Shown here in pieces: positions 45,646 to 56,640 of a stretch of 64,000 nucleotides of DNA. A program made the position numbers and the translations under genes. Each line of letters opens with the position of its first letter. Within the stretch, counting starts at the first letter, position 1. The notes beneath the pieces were generated by a model, which made no database searches, had not been told where the DNA came from, and saw only the letters and a list, made by a program, of their open reading frames with translations. This stretch comes from Salticus scenicus (lineage: Eukaryota > Arthropoda > Arachnida > Araneae > Salticidae), in contig OZ005648.1 in assembly GCA_963930645.1 (NCBI GenBank), forward strand, positions 103,112,667-103,176,666, given 5' to 3'.

Positions 45646-45867
45646 CCCTTTGCGGCGCAAGACAATTAGAAACATTTAAATTATACTGCCACCGGAATTC
45701 ATGAACTAAATTAAACTAAAAGAAATTTTAAATTTTAAGGTTTAAAAAACCGGCCTTTTCTGATATGTTATAAACTTGAATTTTTGCTAAAATATTTCCG
45801 GGATGAATTTTTGCAGCTGGATCTTAAATTTTGCGTCCTCCTGGCGAGGACACCACGCGTTAAGGGG
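45646..45867 (+). mobile_element. piggyBac-like MITE, copy 3, TTAA duplication
   Basis: TTAA at 45642-45645 and 45868-45871 bracket a 222-bp copy of the 941-1162 family, same orientation. Confidence 0.9.
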
Positions 45868-45957
45868 TTAAAACCTTTTGAGAGGGGCTCTTCCGAAATC
45901 CTATGGTGAAGCGTGACAGATGCTGTCACAACAGCCCCTTTCAAAAGGTTAAACGTT
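45868..45957 (+). repeat. Short TTAA-bounded inverted repeat
   Basis: TTAAAACCTTTTGAGAGGGG is mirrored by CCCCTTTCAAAAGGTTAA about 60 bp later. It sits immediately beside the MITE and may be a small TTAA element of its own. Confidence 0.5.
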
Positions 45958-46269
45958 TAACGGAATCGGAGGACCCACCAATAACTGAGAGTGAACTAAC
46001 TTTTAAATATTTAAGACTGAAGGGCCGATTTCTAAACTGTCCATGAGCTTTGGGATAACAGTTCCGAGCTTTTATGGTTTTGTCCTGTGAAACTGACATA
46101 AATACGGTTTAGAAGACCTAAATATTATCCCATATCGGCACACTAGCTAGACCTCATACCCTTGCATAGTCAGTTGATCCAATTAATGCTAATGTTAACT
46201 ATAAACATTTTTATACAATTGTTTATACGAGGGTAAATTCAAGCATACATTAGTGCTACTGTGGTGAGG

Positions 46270-46311
<42 letters not shown>

Positions 46312-47130
46312 CAAAAGAAAAATTATTGGGTCAGTTGTAAGTCGAAGTTCGAGGAAGCGACATGCGTTTTATTTTTAATGATAGCTTGTTTGAATTTGCA
46401 TGGAACCTGTAGTGGTCTACGGTATCGTTAGTATGATAGTCAAAAATAGTATGTTAAGATTGAAACTTTGCGTGTCAAAAACACTACTAAAATCAAAAAT
46501 GCTTTACGTATATTGCGTATTGAATTAATAATGAGCCGCTGCAAAGTTAGGGGCATTGAATTCAAACTGAAACGCATTTTTACCACGAACAACAAGTTTA
46601 ATAATTTAATTAAATTAAAATTCTTTGCGTTCTGTTTAAGGTAAAAAAAAAAAAAAGGAAAAAGAAAAGAAATGTTAATCTTTGATTACGATAACAAAGG
46701 ACAACATCATTACAGGAATAGTTCCATGTAGACCAAATGCCGCGGGACAATAGTATCGCGCTTCTTCTTCTTCTTAAAAAAAAAAAAAAAAAAAAAAAAC
46801 GGAATGGAACATGCACAAAAACTGCTCTCAGTTACTTAAATGTGGGCCACTTATTCTCCATGATATTCTCGGCAGCACATTGCCCTCCTCCCTCCCTTGT
46901 GAAAGTCTAGATGATCTGATACGGTTTGAAAATGTTATCGTATTGAAATGAGTCCACTAGGCTTGAATTGTTTTTTAAAAAATACATACTATGCGATAAC
47001 GTATTTTTAACTGTTTAACCGACCTTTTCCCGATTTTACACGAACCATTCAGAAAATAAACAAAAACGGCATATTAAATAGAACTGAAATGATTTCACAT
47101 TCTTGGTACACCTTCATTGTGAAGAAGAAC
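45958..47130. other. No gene seen
   Basis: A 40-bp TA microsatellite is at 46270-46309; A-runs at 46641-46654 and 46777-46799. Confidence 0.4.
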
Positions 47131-47280
47131 GTAACCCTTTCAAGACAAGATAATTGTTTCATTTAAAATCAAGCCACCGGAATTCACCAATAAAATTAAA
47201 ATACAAGTAATAAAAGAGGTTGATTTGTGCAAATTATAAATTATATCATTTGTTAAAATATTTTATATAGTGTGCAAATA
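47131..47280 (+). mobile_element. Decayed partial piggyBac-like MITE
   Basis: TAACCCTTTCAAGACAAGAT, then GCCACCGGAATTCACCAATA and AAATTAAAATACAAGTAAT, follow the first half of the 941-1162 family at perhaps 80%. The second half is lost. Confidence 0.6.
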
Positions 47281-48290
47281 GGAATTAAAATTTGCGTTCG
47301 CACTAAATAAAGGGAGTACCTGAAAAACATGTATTGAAATAGTGTTATCAAAACAATCATGTAAGTTGAAAAAAAAAAAAAAATAATAATAATAATCTTA
47401 TTGCATTCGAAATTACCCTCTTATTCTATGTAGTTTCATTAAAATGTATTTAAAAAATTTTTGAGTATGCCTTTAATATGACTGTAATTAGGTTTCATAT
47501 TATGTTTAATACAATTCAAAATAATTTAAAAACATAGATGCCAAAGAAAACATAAAAGTAAAATGATAAAATCTTTCATTAATATGTATATTCTGAAATA
47601 ATAATTAAAATTTTATTGAATGATAACTGATTTAATTACCTCCCTTTAACTTAATATCTTAATTTAATGTAAAAATTTCCTCGAGAAATAGGATATATAA
47701 ATCTTTACATACATTTTTTGCTGTGATATTAAATAATAAAATAAATAAAAAGATAGCTTTAGATAATTAAACTATGATTGCATTTAAACTACCAAGCATT
47801 AGGAATTTGAAAGTGAATTTTTTATGCCCGAAATTACAAATTTTCATTATTTATATAGAGAAATTGTATTTCAAATGATCCATTTATTATAATTATAATT
47901 ATAGTAATAATAATAATAATTATTATTATTATTTTAATCAAAAAAGAAACTTAACCGGATTTAAGAAAAGAAATCTGACAGCAATGAAAAACGTTACAAT
48001 TCAGTGACCTTTCCTGGGGTATTTCCGGAGTAATAACAGTGGAATGATTTTTGAAACATATTTAAAAAAATAATTTAAAATGAAATAAAATAAGCAAAAA
48101 AAAGTGTTTTAATTTATTCATTTATTTTTTTTTTACGGAAGGAAAATAAATAACTAAAATCTGTAGCTTAAAAAATAACATAATTCAATTACAGGTAATT
48201 GTTGAAATGAAAACTTTCAAAAATAACAGTTTGAGATTCCCCCCTCCCCCCGCAATATATACGCTCACTAATATTCATTAGCGTATTAAG
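47281..48290. other. AT-rich stretch, no gene seen
   Basis: ATA/TTA microsatellites (47905-47935). Nothing else is supported. Confidence 0.4.
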
Positions 48291-48486
48291 CATAGCTGCC
48301 AAGTTTTTTAACTTATTCCGGAATGTTGTTAGTCCCGCCCTTTTTCACACCGTAGAATTTTTAGAGTAATTTTCTCAATATTAAATCGTAATTATATATT
48401 GAAGAAAATTTTTCTACAAAGATTACGGTGTGAAAAAAGGGCGGGCTCAAAACATTCCGGAATAAATTAAAAACTTGGCAGCTATG
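48291..48486 (+). mobile_element. CATAGCTGCC MITE, copy E, 6-bp target duplication
   Basis: Begins CATAGCTGCCAAGTTTTTTA and ends AAAACTTGGCAGCTATG. ATTAAG flanks both sides (48285-48290 and 48487-48492). CCGGAATG and CCCGCCC boxes place it with copy B. Confidence 0.9.
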
Positions 48487-48638
48487 ATTAAGTGTGTTTT
48501 ATTCAATACGCCAATTATTCTTTTTCTTTCTGAACGTAATACTATGGGAAAAAAAAAAAAAAAAAAAAAAAAAAAACATTGAAATCATAAAAATATTACT
48601 GTTAGATTTTAGACAATTATTTTCCTATACATAATGGG

Positions 48639-48806
48639 CAGTGTTACCAAATTTAGAGACTTTTTTATTCATTAATCATCTTTAGGAGTGATATTTACAT
48701 ACATAATAGATGAATAATCTTTGAAGTGATTAGGAAGCCGTTTCAATTAAAATTTAGAGGTAGATATTGAATAAACAAATTCTGATAATGAGCTGATGCA
48801 ACACTG
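48639..48806 (+). mobile_element. CAGTGTTACC MITE, 8-bp target duplication
   Basis: 168 bp, starts CAGTGTTACCAAATTTAGAG and ends GCAACACTG. ATAATGGG before and AAAATGGG after match at 7 of 8. The core CTTTGAAGTGATTAG is shared with 52988-53153. Confidence 0.65.
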
Positions 48807-48814
48807 AAAATGGG

Positions 48815-48936
48815 CTAATCAAAATGCACTTTTGTTTTTATTTGGATTATTATTTCTGAGTATACGTATATCTTGTATCTGAATATGCATGTATGTGTGT
48901 GCCCTTATCGCTTTGTATATGTAAGTTGACACGGTG

Positions 48937-48974
<38 letters not shown>

Positions 48975-49411
48975 TAATAATAATAATAATTTTACATAAC
49001 AATTTTTTATTATTATGTAATTTTCTTTATTAAATTCAAATTTGGAAAAAAATTTACATATCACCATTGAACAAAGTGTATAGATTTTTATGAGGGTAAT
49101 AGTTATAGCTTTTTTTAGGGGAGGAAAAGGAGGGGAGAATATTGCGGCGCATGGACTAAATTATTTGCTGTGTGCTAAAATCTGAATTCTTAAGATCAAA
49201 TCTAGTAGATATGCTAACGGAAAAGTAAGAATAAAAATATATTACAGGTTTCCTCAGTGTAGAAATTTATTTTACAGGGGTTAAAAAAAATATATATATT
49301 AATACTCTATTAGTCAAATTCTTTTTTTTTTTTTTTTTTTTTTTTGTCAATTTCGAATTTTTTAAAGGAAAAAATCTGATATATATTGCATTGCTTTACT
49401 AAAGTATTATC

Positions 49412-49460
<49 letters not shown>

Positions 49461-49558
49461 TTTTGTATGATTGGGTTTAACGTCCCCCTAGTACTGCGCT
49501 TTAGGTAATTCATCATTATGGGAATCCATGTGCATTCACGGATACATCTTCATATTGT
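48815..49558. other. No gene seen; homopolymers and AT microsatellite
   Basis: T-runs at 48942-48971 and 49322-49345, and an AT tract at 49417-49458. Confidence 0.4.
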
Positions 49559-49564
49559 ATTGTT

Positions 49565-49703
49565 CAGGGATGGAACACGGGCGCAGAATTCATACCACTA
49601 TCAATGTAAGAAAATTTTCTACCTTTTAAATCAACGATATTATAGGTGGATAAATTTCTTCAACAGATTCCGGTATGAATACTGCGCCCGTGTTCCATCC
49701 CTG
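49565..49703 (+). mobile_element. MITE with CAGGGATGGAACACGGGCGC ends
   Basis: 139 bp with clean terminal inverted repeats of about 30 bp (CAGGGATGGAACACGGGCGC ... complement). ATTGTT flanks both sides (49559-49564, 49704-49709). CAGGG ends suggest a hAT-like origin, though the duplication is only 6 bp. Confidence 0.8.
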
Positions 49704-49709
49704 ATTGTT

Positions 49710-50205
49710 CAATAATTTCCACGTATTACATCTTATAAGGATTTGGTTATCTGAAGTAAATTAAGTTTTAAAATAGGTTAAAAATGATAAATGATTTAGC
49801 ACTTTACTAGAACGTAGTTTTTTTATTAAAATGGCATTTTCACCATTTGTATTTATTTTACAGAGATGCACGAAAGAATTTGAATACATTTTGGTCTATT
49901 TCAAAAATATAGATACTCAGATGGTTACATTTTTTTATATGTTTGTGAGGTTGCAAGGAATTTTTGAAGGAAGTTCGCAAAGCGAGACTTGAGAAATTGT
50001 CGAGTTCGGTTAGTAATTCCTACTCTGCTTAGTAAAGCACTCTAACCCTAGCAGTTAAGTGTTTAAAAGGAAAGTTTTGGATTTTGCGAGATTTAACAGA
50101 TAAATTAGTTTTAGAGTGGGTTTGCTGAAAGCGGGTTTGAATATCAAATCCAGAAAATTTAGCACATAAAAGGAATGTTAAGAAAGTGCTTGGTATTGAA
50201 ATTGG
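49710..50205. other. No gene recognised
   Basis: From about 49960 composition is more even than elsewhere, but no frame with a motif is seen. Confidence 0.35.
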
Positions 50206-50267
50206 GAACTAATCAGCTGAACTAATCAACACTAAGGCCTTAGTACTGATTAGTTCAGCTTTAGTTC
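50206..50267 (+). repeat. 62-nt near-perfect hairpin
   Basis: GAACTAATCAGCTGAACTAA... folds onto ...TTAGTTCAGCTTTAGTTC around a GGCC centre with almost no loop. Either a cruciform palindrome, a MITE core, or an RNA hairpin. Confidence 0.6.
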
Positions 50268-50559
50268 GGATTTGTGAGTACTCTAGTACGACGGCTGCAA
50301 TTTGATTGGTTTTCTGTACGTGACAGTTCTTGGAGTTAATGTGTCTAAAGAATAGTATTAAGAGGTGTAGTCAAGCTGAATATTTGCTACGTCGGTTTTA
50401 AGGAATAGGTAATAGCATTTCAATTATTGTTTTACAGCTAGGGGAAATTGTCGGCTCGTGATTTTTATTAATCTCTAAGAGCATGAAATATTTTATTGTT
50501 TCTCTTTAAGTAAGGATTACAACATATTTGTACTTCATGAGATGACTAGGAATGTACAG

Positions 50560-50780
50560 TCAGAAAAAAGAATTTAAAAAAAAAAACTCCTCTCCTCCCC
50601 AAATAAATTTGTCGCCGATCATCCTGTAAATATGCGGCTGGTGCTAATCGATTAGTAATAACTCTTAGTTTATAACGGCATAGTTAGATTTTGCTTATGG
50701 GGTTGTCTACATTTTAAAACTGGCATCAGCATAATTTTTTTCAAAGTCAACCCCTATTTTTGACCTCATATTCAAATGTC
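50560..50780 (+). repeat. Unclassified dispersed repeat, copy 1
   Basis: ACAGTCAG, an A-run, AAATTTGTCG, GGTGCTAATCGATTAGTAAT and GGCATAGTTAGA(T)TTTGCTTA recur at 63253-63400; the first part also recurs at 57470-57610. Confidence 0.55.
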
Positions 50781-50877
50781 TGAGATCAGCGCTGTTCAGA
50801 AAAAGTCCTGTTTTTATACTTTAAATCAATTCTTGAGAGAGTTACACGCGAAAATGTATTACGTGTCCGTCTATATA

Positions 50878-52304
50878 CACTGATGGAAAAAAAAATCCCA
50901 ACACCAAGAAAAAATTATTGTGCAGTAATGAAATTCCAGCAATACATTTGTCTAGGTAACATATTTAATTGATTAAAGTTTCAAGATCACAGGTAGAGCC
51001 ATTTTGAGAAGAGCCATTTCAAATGTGAAATGTTGGTACATTAGTAACCGGTGTAACCGCCAGAATTTTGAATGCAAACATGCAAACGTGCATGCATTGT
51101 GTCGTACAGGTGTCGGATATCAGTTTGTGGGATGGAGTTCCATGCCTGTTGCACTTGGGCGGTCAATGCAGGGACGGTTAATGCTGGTTGTGGATGACGC
51201 TGGAGTTGTCGTCCAATGATGCCCCATACGTGCTCGATTGGAGAAAGATCTGGTGATCTAGCAGGCCAAGGCAACATGTCGACACTCTGTAGAGCATGTT
51301 GGGTTATAACAGCGGTATGAGGGCGAACGTTATCCTGTTTGAAAACACCCCTTGAATGCTATTCATGAATGGCAGCACAACAGGTTGTATCACTAGACTG
51401 ACGTACAAATTTGCAGTCAGGGTGCGTGGGATAACCACGAGAGTGCTCCTGCTGTCATACGAAATTGCTCCCCAAACCATAACTCCAAGAGTAGGCTCTG
51501 TGTGTCTAGGCCGCAGACAGGTCGCTAGCAGGCGTTCACGTGGCCTCCTTCTAACCAACACACGGCTATCACTGCGACCAAGGCAGAACCGGCTTTCATC
51601 AGAAAACACAACAGATCTCCATTCCGTCCTCCAATGAGCTCTAGCTTGACACCACTCACGTCGCAAACGGCAGTGGTTTAGGGTCAGTGGAATGCGCGCT
51701 ACAGGGCGTCTGGCTCGGAGCTGTCCTTGAAGTAACCGATTTGTAACAGTTCGTTGTGTCACTGTGGTGCCAACTGCAGCTCAAATTTAAGCTGCAGACG
51801 CAGTACGATTAGCCACAGCCATACGCGGAACACGGCGGTCTTCCCTCTCAGTAGTGCCACGTGGCCGCCCGGAACCCGGTCTTCTTGAGGCAGTACCTTC
51901 CCTTGACCACTGCTGCCAACACCCATGCACAGTGGATACATTCCTGCCAAGTCTTTCTGCAATATCGCGGAAAGAAAACCCACCTTCTCGTAGCCCTACT
52001 ACACGACCTCGTTCAAACTCAGTGAGCTGTTGATAATGGCTTCTTCGTCTTCTTAGAGGCATCCTTGACTAACATTAACCCACTACGTCAAATCTCAACT
52101 GTAAAGAACGATCACGAACCTTACAGCGCTTATTTAAAGCAAACCTCATTTGCATGTTCATAGTGTCGCTACAAGCGCCACTTTTATGCGCGTAGCTCGA
52201 AATTTGAATCGACGTCATCCTTTAGGTGTATAAACACGCCTACCAAATTTCGTTTATCTAGCACAGCTCCTTCCTGGTGTTGGGATTTTTTTTTTCCATC
52301 AGTG
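50878..52304 (-). mobile_element. Tc1-like DNA transposon (inactive)
   Basis: 1427 bp with TA on both sides (50876-50877, 52305-52306). Terminal inverted repeats begin CACTGATGG, an A-run, then TCCCAACACCA. A Tc1-type transposase frame fills the minus strand but is broken. The length is normal for Tc1, so no large deletion has occurred. Confidence 0.95.
51041..52062 (-). pseudogene. Tc1-like transposase, two nonsense codons and a frameshift
   Basis: ATG at 52062. N-terminal helix-turn-helix domains include FERGRVVGLREGGFSFRDIA and a GRPR motif. TAA and TGA lie in frame around 51781-51789, then the same frame resumes with MTQRTVTNRLLQG. The first catalytic Asp is in VFSDESRF and is followed by VMVWGAISYDS. 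A frameshift near 51345 moves the second Asp (QDNVRPHTA) and the catalytic Glu (SPDLSPIEHVWG) into another frame, open to 51041. Between second Asp and Glu I count 32 residues, two fewer than classical Tc1. The enzyme would cut and paste at TA sites; this copy cannot make it. Confidence 0.9.
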
Positions 52305-52306
52305 TA

Positions 52307-52733
52307 GTTAGAAAAAATTAATTATTAACTACCATGGAATGGACATTATTCATTAAAATTCATCCCGGAAGAAAAGTACGAAAACATTAATTATGAAATA
52401 AAACGATGTTAATCTACAGGACGTAATGTGTTTGCTTCTAAACCAGTTTTGCCAGATTGAGGGTAATTACCCCAAAACAGGTATTTTGAAGGCTCGTTGT
52501 ATTTTTGAGGGTAACTAAAAGTTATAGTCAATTTATCGTATGTGTAATTTTTCAGCAACTGTCATGGATAACCGTTAATTTACCAGTCTCGTAACTGATG
52601 AAGAACGAATATAAGTGTAAGTGATAACGATAGCAAAATGCATGAATGTAGTTGAGAAAGGGAAAGGGATTTAACAGCTTTAGGTGGGGCTTATTGGAGA
52701 AGAAAAACGTATTCTATAGGCATAGATAGTTGC
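52307..52733. other. No gene seen
   Basis: Unique-looking sequence between the Tc1 element and a palindrome. Confidence 0.35.
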
Positions 52734-52855
52734 TACACTGTAAAAAAATAACTATTACCAGCTGCAAGAAACTCTCTGTGATTGGAGAAAATAATTATTT
52801 TCTCCAATCACAGAGACTTTCTTGCAGCTGGTAATAGTTATTTTTTTACAGTGTA
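52734..52855 (+). mobile_element. 122-bp palindrome with CACTGTAAAAAA ends
   Basis: TACACTGTAAAAAAATAACT ... to its complement, centred on AATAATTATT. I find one mismatch (GAAAC versus GAAAG) over 61-bp arms and no spacer. The end motif matches 23247-23520. Probably a minimal MITE. Confidence 0.8.
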
Positions 52856-52987
52856 GGGTGCTTTGAATCACCGTTAAAGGTACACTAGAAGTTGTTTGAC
52901 CATCTTCTGAGAATTTTGAGGGTGGAATAGTTCCAATTTTATCCCTTTCTTAAAATGTCATTAATTAATGAAGAACGAATGGAGACC

Positions 52988-53153
52988 CAGCGTTGCTAGA
53001 TCTGGCCTGTTTTTTATTCAATAGGCACCAATAATTTTGAGAAGTGACAGTTTATGAATATAATAATTATCAATCTTCGAAGTGATTAGTAAACGTTACA
53101 AATAAAAATTATTGGTGATTATTGAATAAAAAAAGGTCAAATCTGGTAACCCT
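52988..53153 (+). mobile_element. MITE with 9-bp ATGGAGACC duplication
   Basis: 166 bp; ATGGAGACC lies at 52979-52987 and 53154-53162. Ends GCGTTGCTAGATCTGGCC and GGTCAAATCTGGTAACCCT are imperfect complements. Its inner TTTATTCAATAGGCACCAAT arm resembles the inner arms of the CATAGCCTCC MITE (6434, 58129). Confidence 0.7.
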
Positions 53154-53162
53154 ATGGAGACC

Positions 53163-53514
53163 TGCTACGTGCAGTTTTTAACTATTATTCGAACACCATT
53201 TAAACTTTATAAATAGAAAAGCTATTTGCAGCATCTGGGAAACCCTAAAGGATTTTAAAAGAAATAATAAAAACATTTCTGTTCTGTTTTTTTTTTTTAA
53301 GATATTAATCGTGAAAAAAAAAAAAAAAAAAAAAAATCGCACATTTGGTTTTTTCATGTGCGTGTAAAAGGCATGAGAACTCGATTTTTAATGTCAATCA
53401 AAGAAAAATTCTAGTTTAATTATAATAAAGCCAAATATCACATGTGTTTTTCTCTTTATTGATTAAACACTTTTATACCAAAATTAAAAATATTGGATTA
53501 AAAGGAGTTATTAA
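53163..53514. other. No gene seen
   Basis: T-run and A-run around 53285-53335; otherwise nothing. Confidence 0.35.
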
Positions 53515-55331
53515 TCTATATATATAAAAGAACACTTCCTGAGTGAGTGAGTGAGGGGGTGATCTATCAACACCCAGACCAAACCCCTGGACCTAGAAGC
53601 ATGAAATTTTGTGACAATGTTCTTTCCATGACGTAGGCATCCACTAAGAAGCGATTTTACAAAATTCGCCCCCCAAGGGGGGGAGGGGGGGCAAAACGGG
53701 ATTTCACAAAATCTTTCATATCTCAAACAAAAAAACAGATATCCGTAAAATTTTTGCTTTAAAATATAGCTAATACAAATGTCAAAAAACCAATTTCTGG
53801 AATTTTCAAAATTCGGTCCCCAAGGGGGGCGGGGGGTCAAAACGTGATTTCACATGCGTAAAAACGTGATTTCGCATAATCCTATATATCTCAAACAAAA
53901 AAATAGATATGCGTGAAATTTTTGCTCTAAAATATAGCTAATGCAAATATCTAAAAACCAATTTCTGGAATTTTAGAAATTCAGCCCCGAGGTGGGGCAG
54001 CAGGGGGGGGGGAGAGGGGGGGGGGCAAAAAATAAAAAGAGAGTTAGATCGTTCAAAATTGGTATATAGAGGTTTTCGATACCTACAAATCGATTTCGGA
54101 TATTTTCGAATTTATAAAATTATTAGGAGGTGCGGGAAGGGCGGGGGGCGGCAAGGGGGGGCTATGGGGCAAAAACAAATAGAAATACAGTTAGGCCGTT
54201 CAAAATTGGTACAGTTAGGTTTTAGATGCCTGCAAGTCGAATGGGGATATTTTCGAAAGTGTAAAGTTATTAGGAGGGCCGGGAAAGGGGGAGGGGAGAG
54301 GGGGGGAGGGGGGCAAAAAAATAAAAATAGAGTTAGATCGTTCAAAATTGGTATATAGATGTTTTCGATACTTACAAATCGATTGCGGATACTTTCGAAT
54401 TTTTAAAATTATTAGGTGGGGCGGGAAGGGGGGGGGCGTAAGGGGGGGCTATGGTAAAAAACAAATAGAAATACAGTTAGGCCGTTCAAAATTGGTACAG
54501 TTAGGTTTTAGATGCCTGCAAGTCGAATGGGGATATTTTCGAAAGTGTAAAGTTATTAGGAGGGCCGGGAAAGGGGGAGGGGAGAGGGGGGGAGGGGGGC
54601 AAAAAAATAAAAATAGAGTTAGATCGCTCAAAATTGGTATATAGATGTTTTCGATACTTACAAATCGATTGCGGATACTTTCGAATTTTTAAAATTATTA
54701 GGTGGGGCGGGAAGGGGGGCGGTAAAGGGGGGGGCTATGGTAAAAAACAAATAGAAATACAGTTAGGCCGTTCAAAATCGGTACAGATAGGTTTTAGAGG
54801 CCTGCAAGTCGAATGGGGATTTTTTTGAAAGTATAAAGTTATTAGGAGGGCCGGGAAGGGGGGGCAGAGGGGCAAAAAAAAAGAAAATAGAGTTAGATCA
54901 TTCAAAATTGGTACATAGAGGTTTCCAATACCTACAATTCGATTGCGGATATTTTCGAATTTTTAAAATTATTGGGAGGGCGGGAAGGGGGGGGGGAGTA
55001 GAGCGGTAAAAAAATAAAAATAGAGATATATCGTTCAAAACTGGTGCATAGAGGTTTTTGATACTTACAAATCGATTGCGGATATTTCAAATTTGTAAAA
55101 TTATTAGGATAGACAGGAGGGGGGGGGGGGCGAAGTGGGAAAATAATAGAAATAAGAGTTAGAGCATTTTGGGAATTTTTTCCGAAGGCAGTGAGAACCC
55201 GGTGCGACAATTTTCCTACTCAGATTTTGTTTCTCTTTTTTTTCATGTGATAAAAATTAATGCAATTTTGAGAATTCATTATAGTGATTCATTTAAAAAT
55301 AGGGACCAGCGAAGCGGGCGTTGCTTGCTAG
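53515..55331 (+). mobile_element. Non-autonomous Helitron
   Basis: Begins TCTATATATATAAAAG after A (53514) and ends CTAG before T (55332), the rolling-circle A^T target without duplication. Just before the end, AGCGAAGC..GGCGT..TGCTTGCT forms the expected short hairpin. Near the 5' end is a GAGTGAGTGAGTGAG tract. No Rep/helicase is encoded. The interior consists of tandem repeats: ~150-160 bp units with CCCCAAGGGGGG boxes (53560-53990), then the G-rich array at 54030-55110. Helitrons of this kind depend on an autonomous relative. Confidence 0.88.
54030..55110 (+). repeat. G-rich tandem array inside the Helitron
   Basis: About eight monomers of 132-145 bp, each with GTTAG(A/G)(T/C)CGTTCAAAA(T/C)TGGT, a GTCGA or ATCGA box and a G-rich segment. 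Alternate monomers are more alike, giving a dimer of 274-289 bp (starts 54041, 54330, 54616, 54890). G-tracts (e.g. around 54130-54170 and 54285-54312) could form quadruplexes. Open frames across it are side effects. Confidence 0.85.
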
Positions 55332-55332
55332 T

Positions 55333-56374
55333 ATATTATAAAATCCATATTAGTGATATTTTTTTAAAAATACTATTTTACATTCTTTTTGAAGACTATT
55401 TTATAACAAGGATTTCTCAAATTAGCACGCAATCGAATAAATTATAAGGTATTTATTAATGAAATCAATAATTCATTATTATTATTATTGTATTTAAATA
55501 TATAATTAAAATCAATTTAATCATTAAATGAAAGCGGTGAAGGGAATTTGGGGAAGGTTTTGCCTGGCCTAAATTTTAAATCTTTTTCAATTTAAAATTT
55601 CTGTGCTTTTTAAATACAACAGTTCTGTGTATTGTAAAGCAATAATCTTTTATACAATGATGCTCAAGAGCCTTATTATCGAATATATTTATGATAGATA
55701 TTAAAACAACATAATTAAGTAGTTTCAAGAAAGCTATAAAATATACTGCATGATGTCCTTAAAGATGACAAACCTACAAGATTGCCAAGTAAATAAAAGT
55801 ATTTTTCCTCCTTCACTGACTGCTTTTTTCAGCCTTTTTGGACTATTCTCCTTTAGTTAACAATCTTCATGCAACGGGCGATGCGTGACTATGTCACAGG
55901 TGAACTCACCCCAATACCATCCGAAAAGACCTACAAGATGTAAAAAATACAAAGTGTGCCTTGAATGAAGACATTTAATTTAATATGGCTTGTGTTTATA
56001 ACTTTACTTCAAAGGAATAAATCTAGTCAAAACTTCAGTGATACTTAACTGTCAAGCGAAGTTAGAATTATACGTTGCCAACGCCCAGTCATACTTTAAT
56101 GTCAAGTCCTTTTCACTGGCCCCATCATTTCTAATTATATTACATAGATCTGCTTTTAATTTTAGTTTTTGGACTTTTCGATCCCTAAATCAATTCTCAT
56201 CCGATCCGTCTAGTAATGACAAATCAAACTTTTTCTTATTTAGGGGTTTATTTTTAATTGTATCATATTGTCTGAAAATTTAATTTAAATATCAAAATTG
56301 GTAATATTTCTGAAAGAATTTTACATACGAAGCAAAAGATTTGCTCCATTTTGTGGAGTCTCAATAAGAAGAGC
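55333..56374. other. No gene seen
   Basis: A frame of 81 codons at 56038-56283 has no recognised motif. Confidence 0.35.
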
Positions 56375-56640
56375 TGTACCAGTGGCCGAGAGGTGTAGCC
56401 CTCTAATCTGGTGAATGAAAGCGCCGGGTTCGAATCCAGGTAGCACTCGTCATCTAGTCTCTGGGAGCAGTTTTCTGTGGTTTTTGCCCGAATTTACCAA
56501 TCAAAACCTTGTAGAAAGTCCGCAGAGAATGCATCTCATTCAGGCCTAGGTCAGTAGCACAGATCAGAGATGACCTACCCGCGGCTCATGGGCAGCATTG
56601 GGCCCTACGTGTAGGAATTCACGAAATTTATTTTATCATA
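56375..56640 (+). mobile_element. tRNA-derived SINE
   Basis: Head with A-box-like GTGGCCGAGAGG (near 56384) and B box GGGTTCGAATCC (56425-56436), followed by a ~180-bp GC-richer body ending near TAGGAATTCACGAAAT. The head resembles Ser/Leu-type tRNA starts. It differs from the SINE at 9301. Confidence 0.65.

Noticed and set aside
34112..54345. Many small open frames opposite the gypsy gag/integrase and Helitron sequences
   Set aside because: They are antisense or alternative-frame shadows of the recognised features and have no motifs of their own.
54059..54828. Three successive ~65-100-codon frames with Gly-rich repeats on the plus strand (and Pro-rich ones opposite)
   Set aside because: They are produced by the Helitron's tandem array, whose unit lengths (289, 286, 274) shift frame between copies; the residues simply reflect G-runs.
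56375..56460. A functional tRNA gene
   Set aside because: Good B box but no closed acceptor stem; a long SINE body follows directly.
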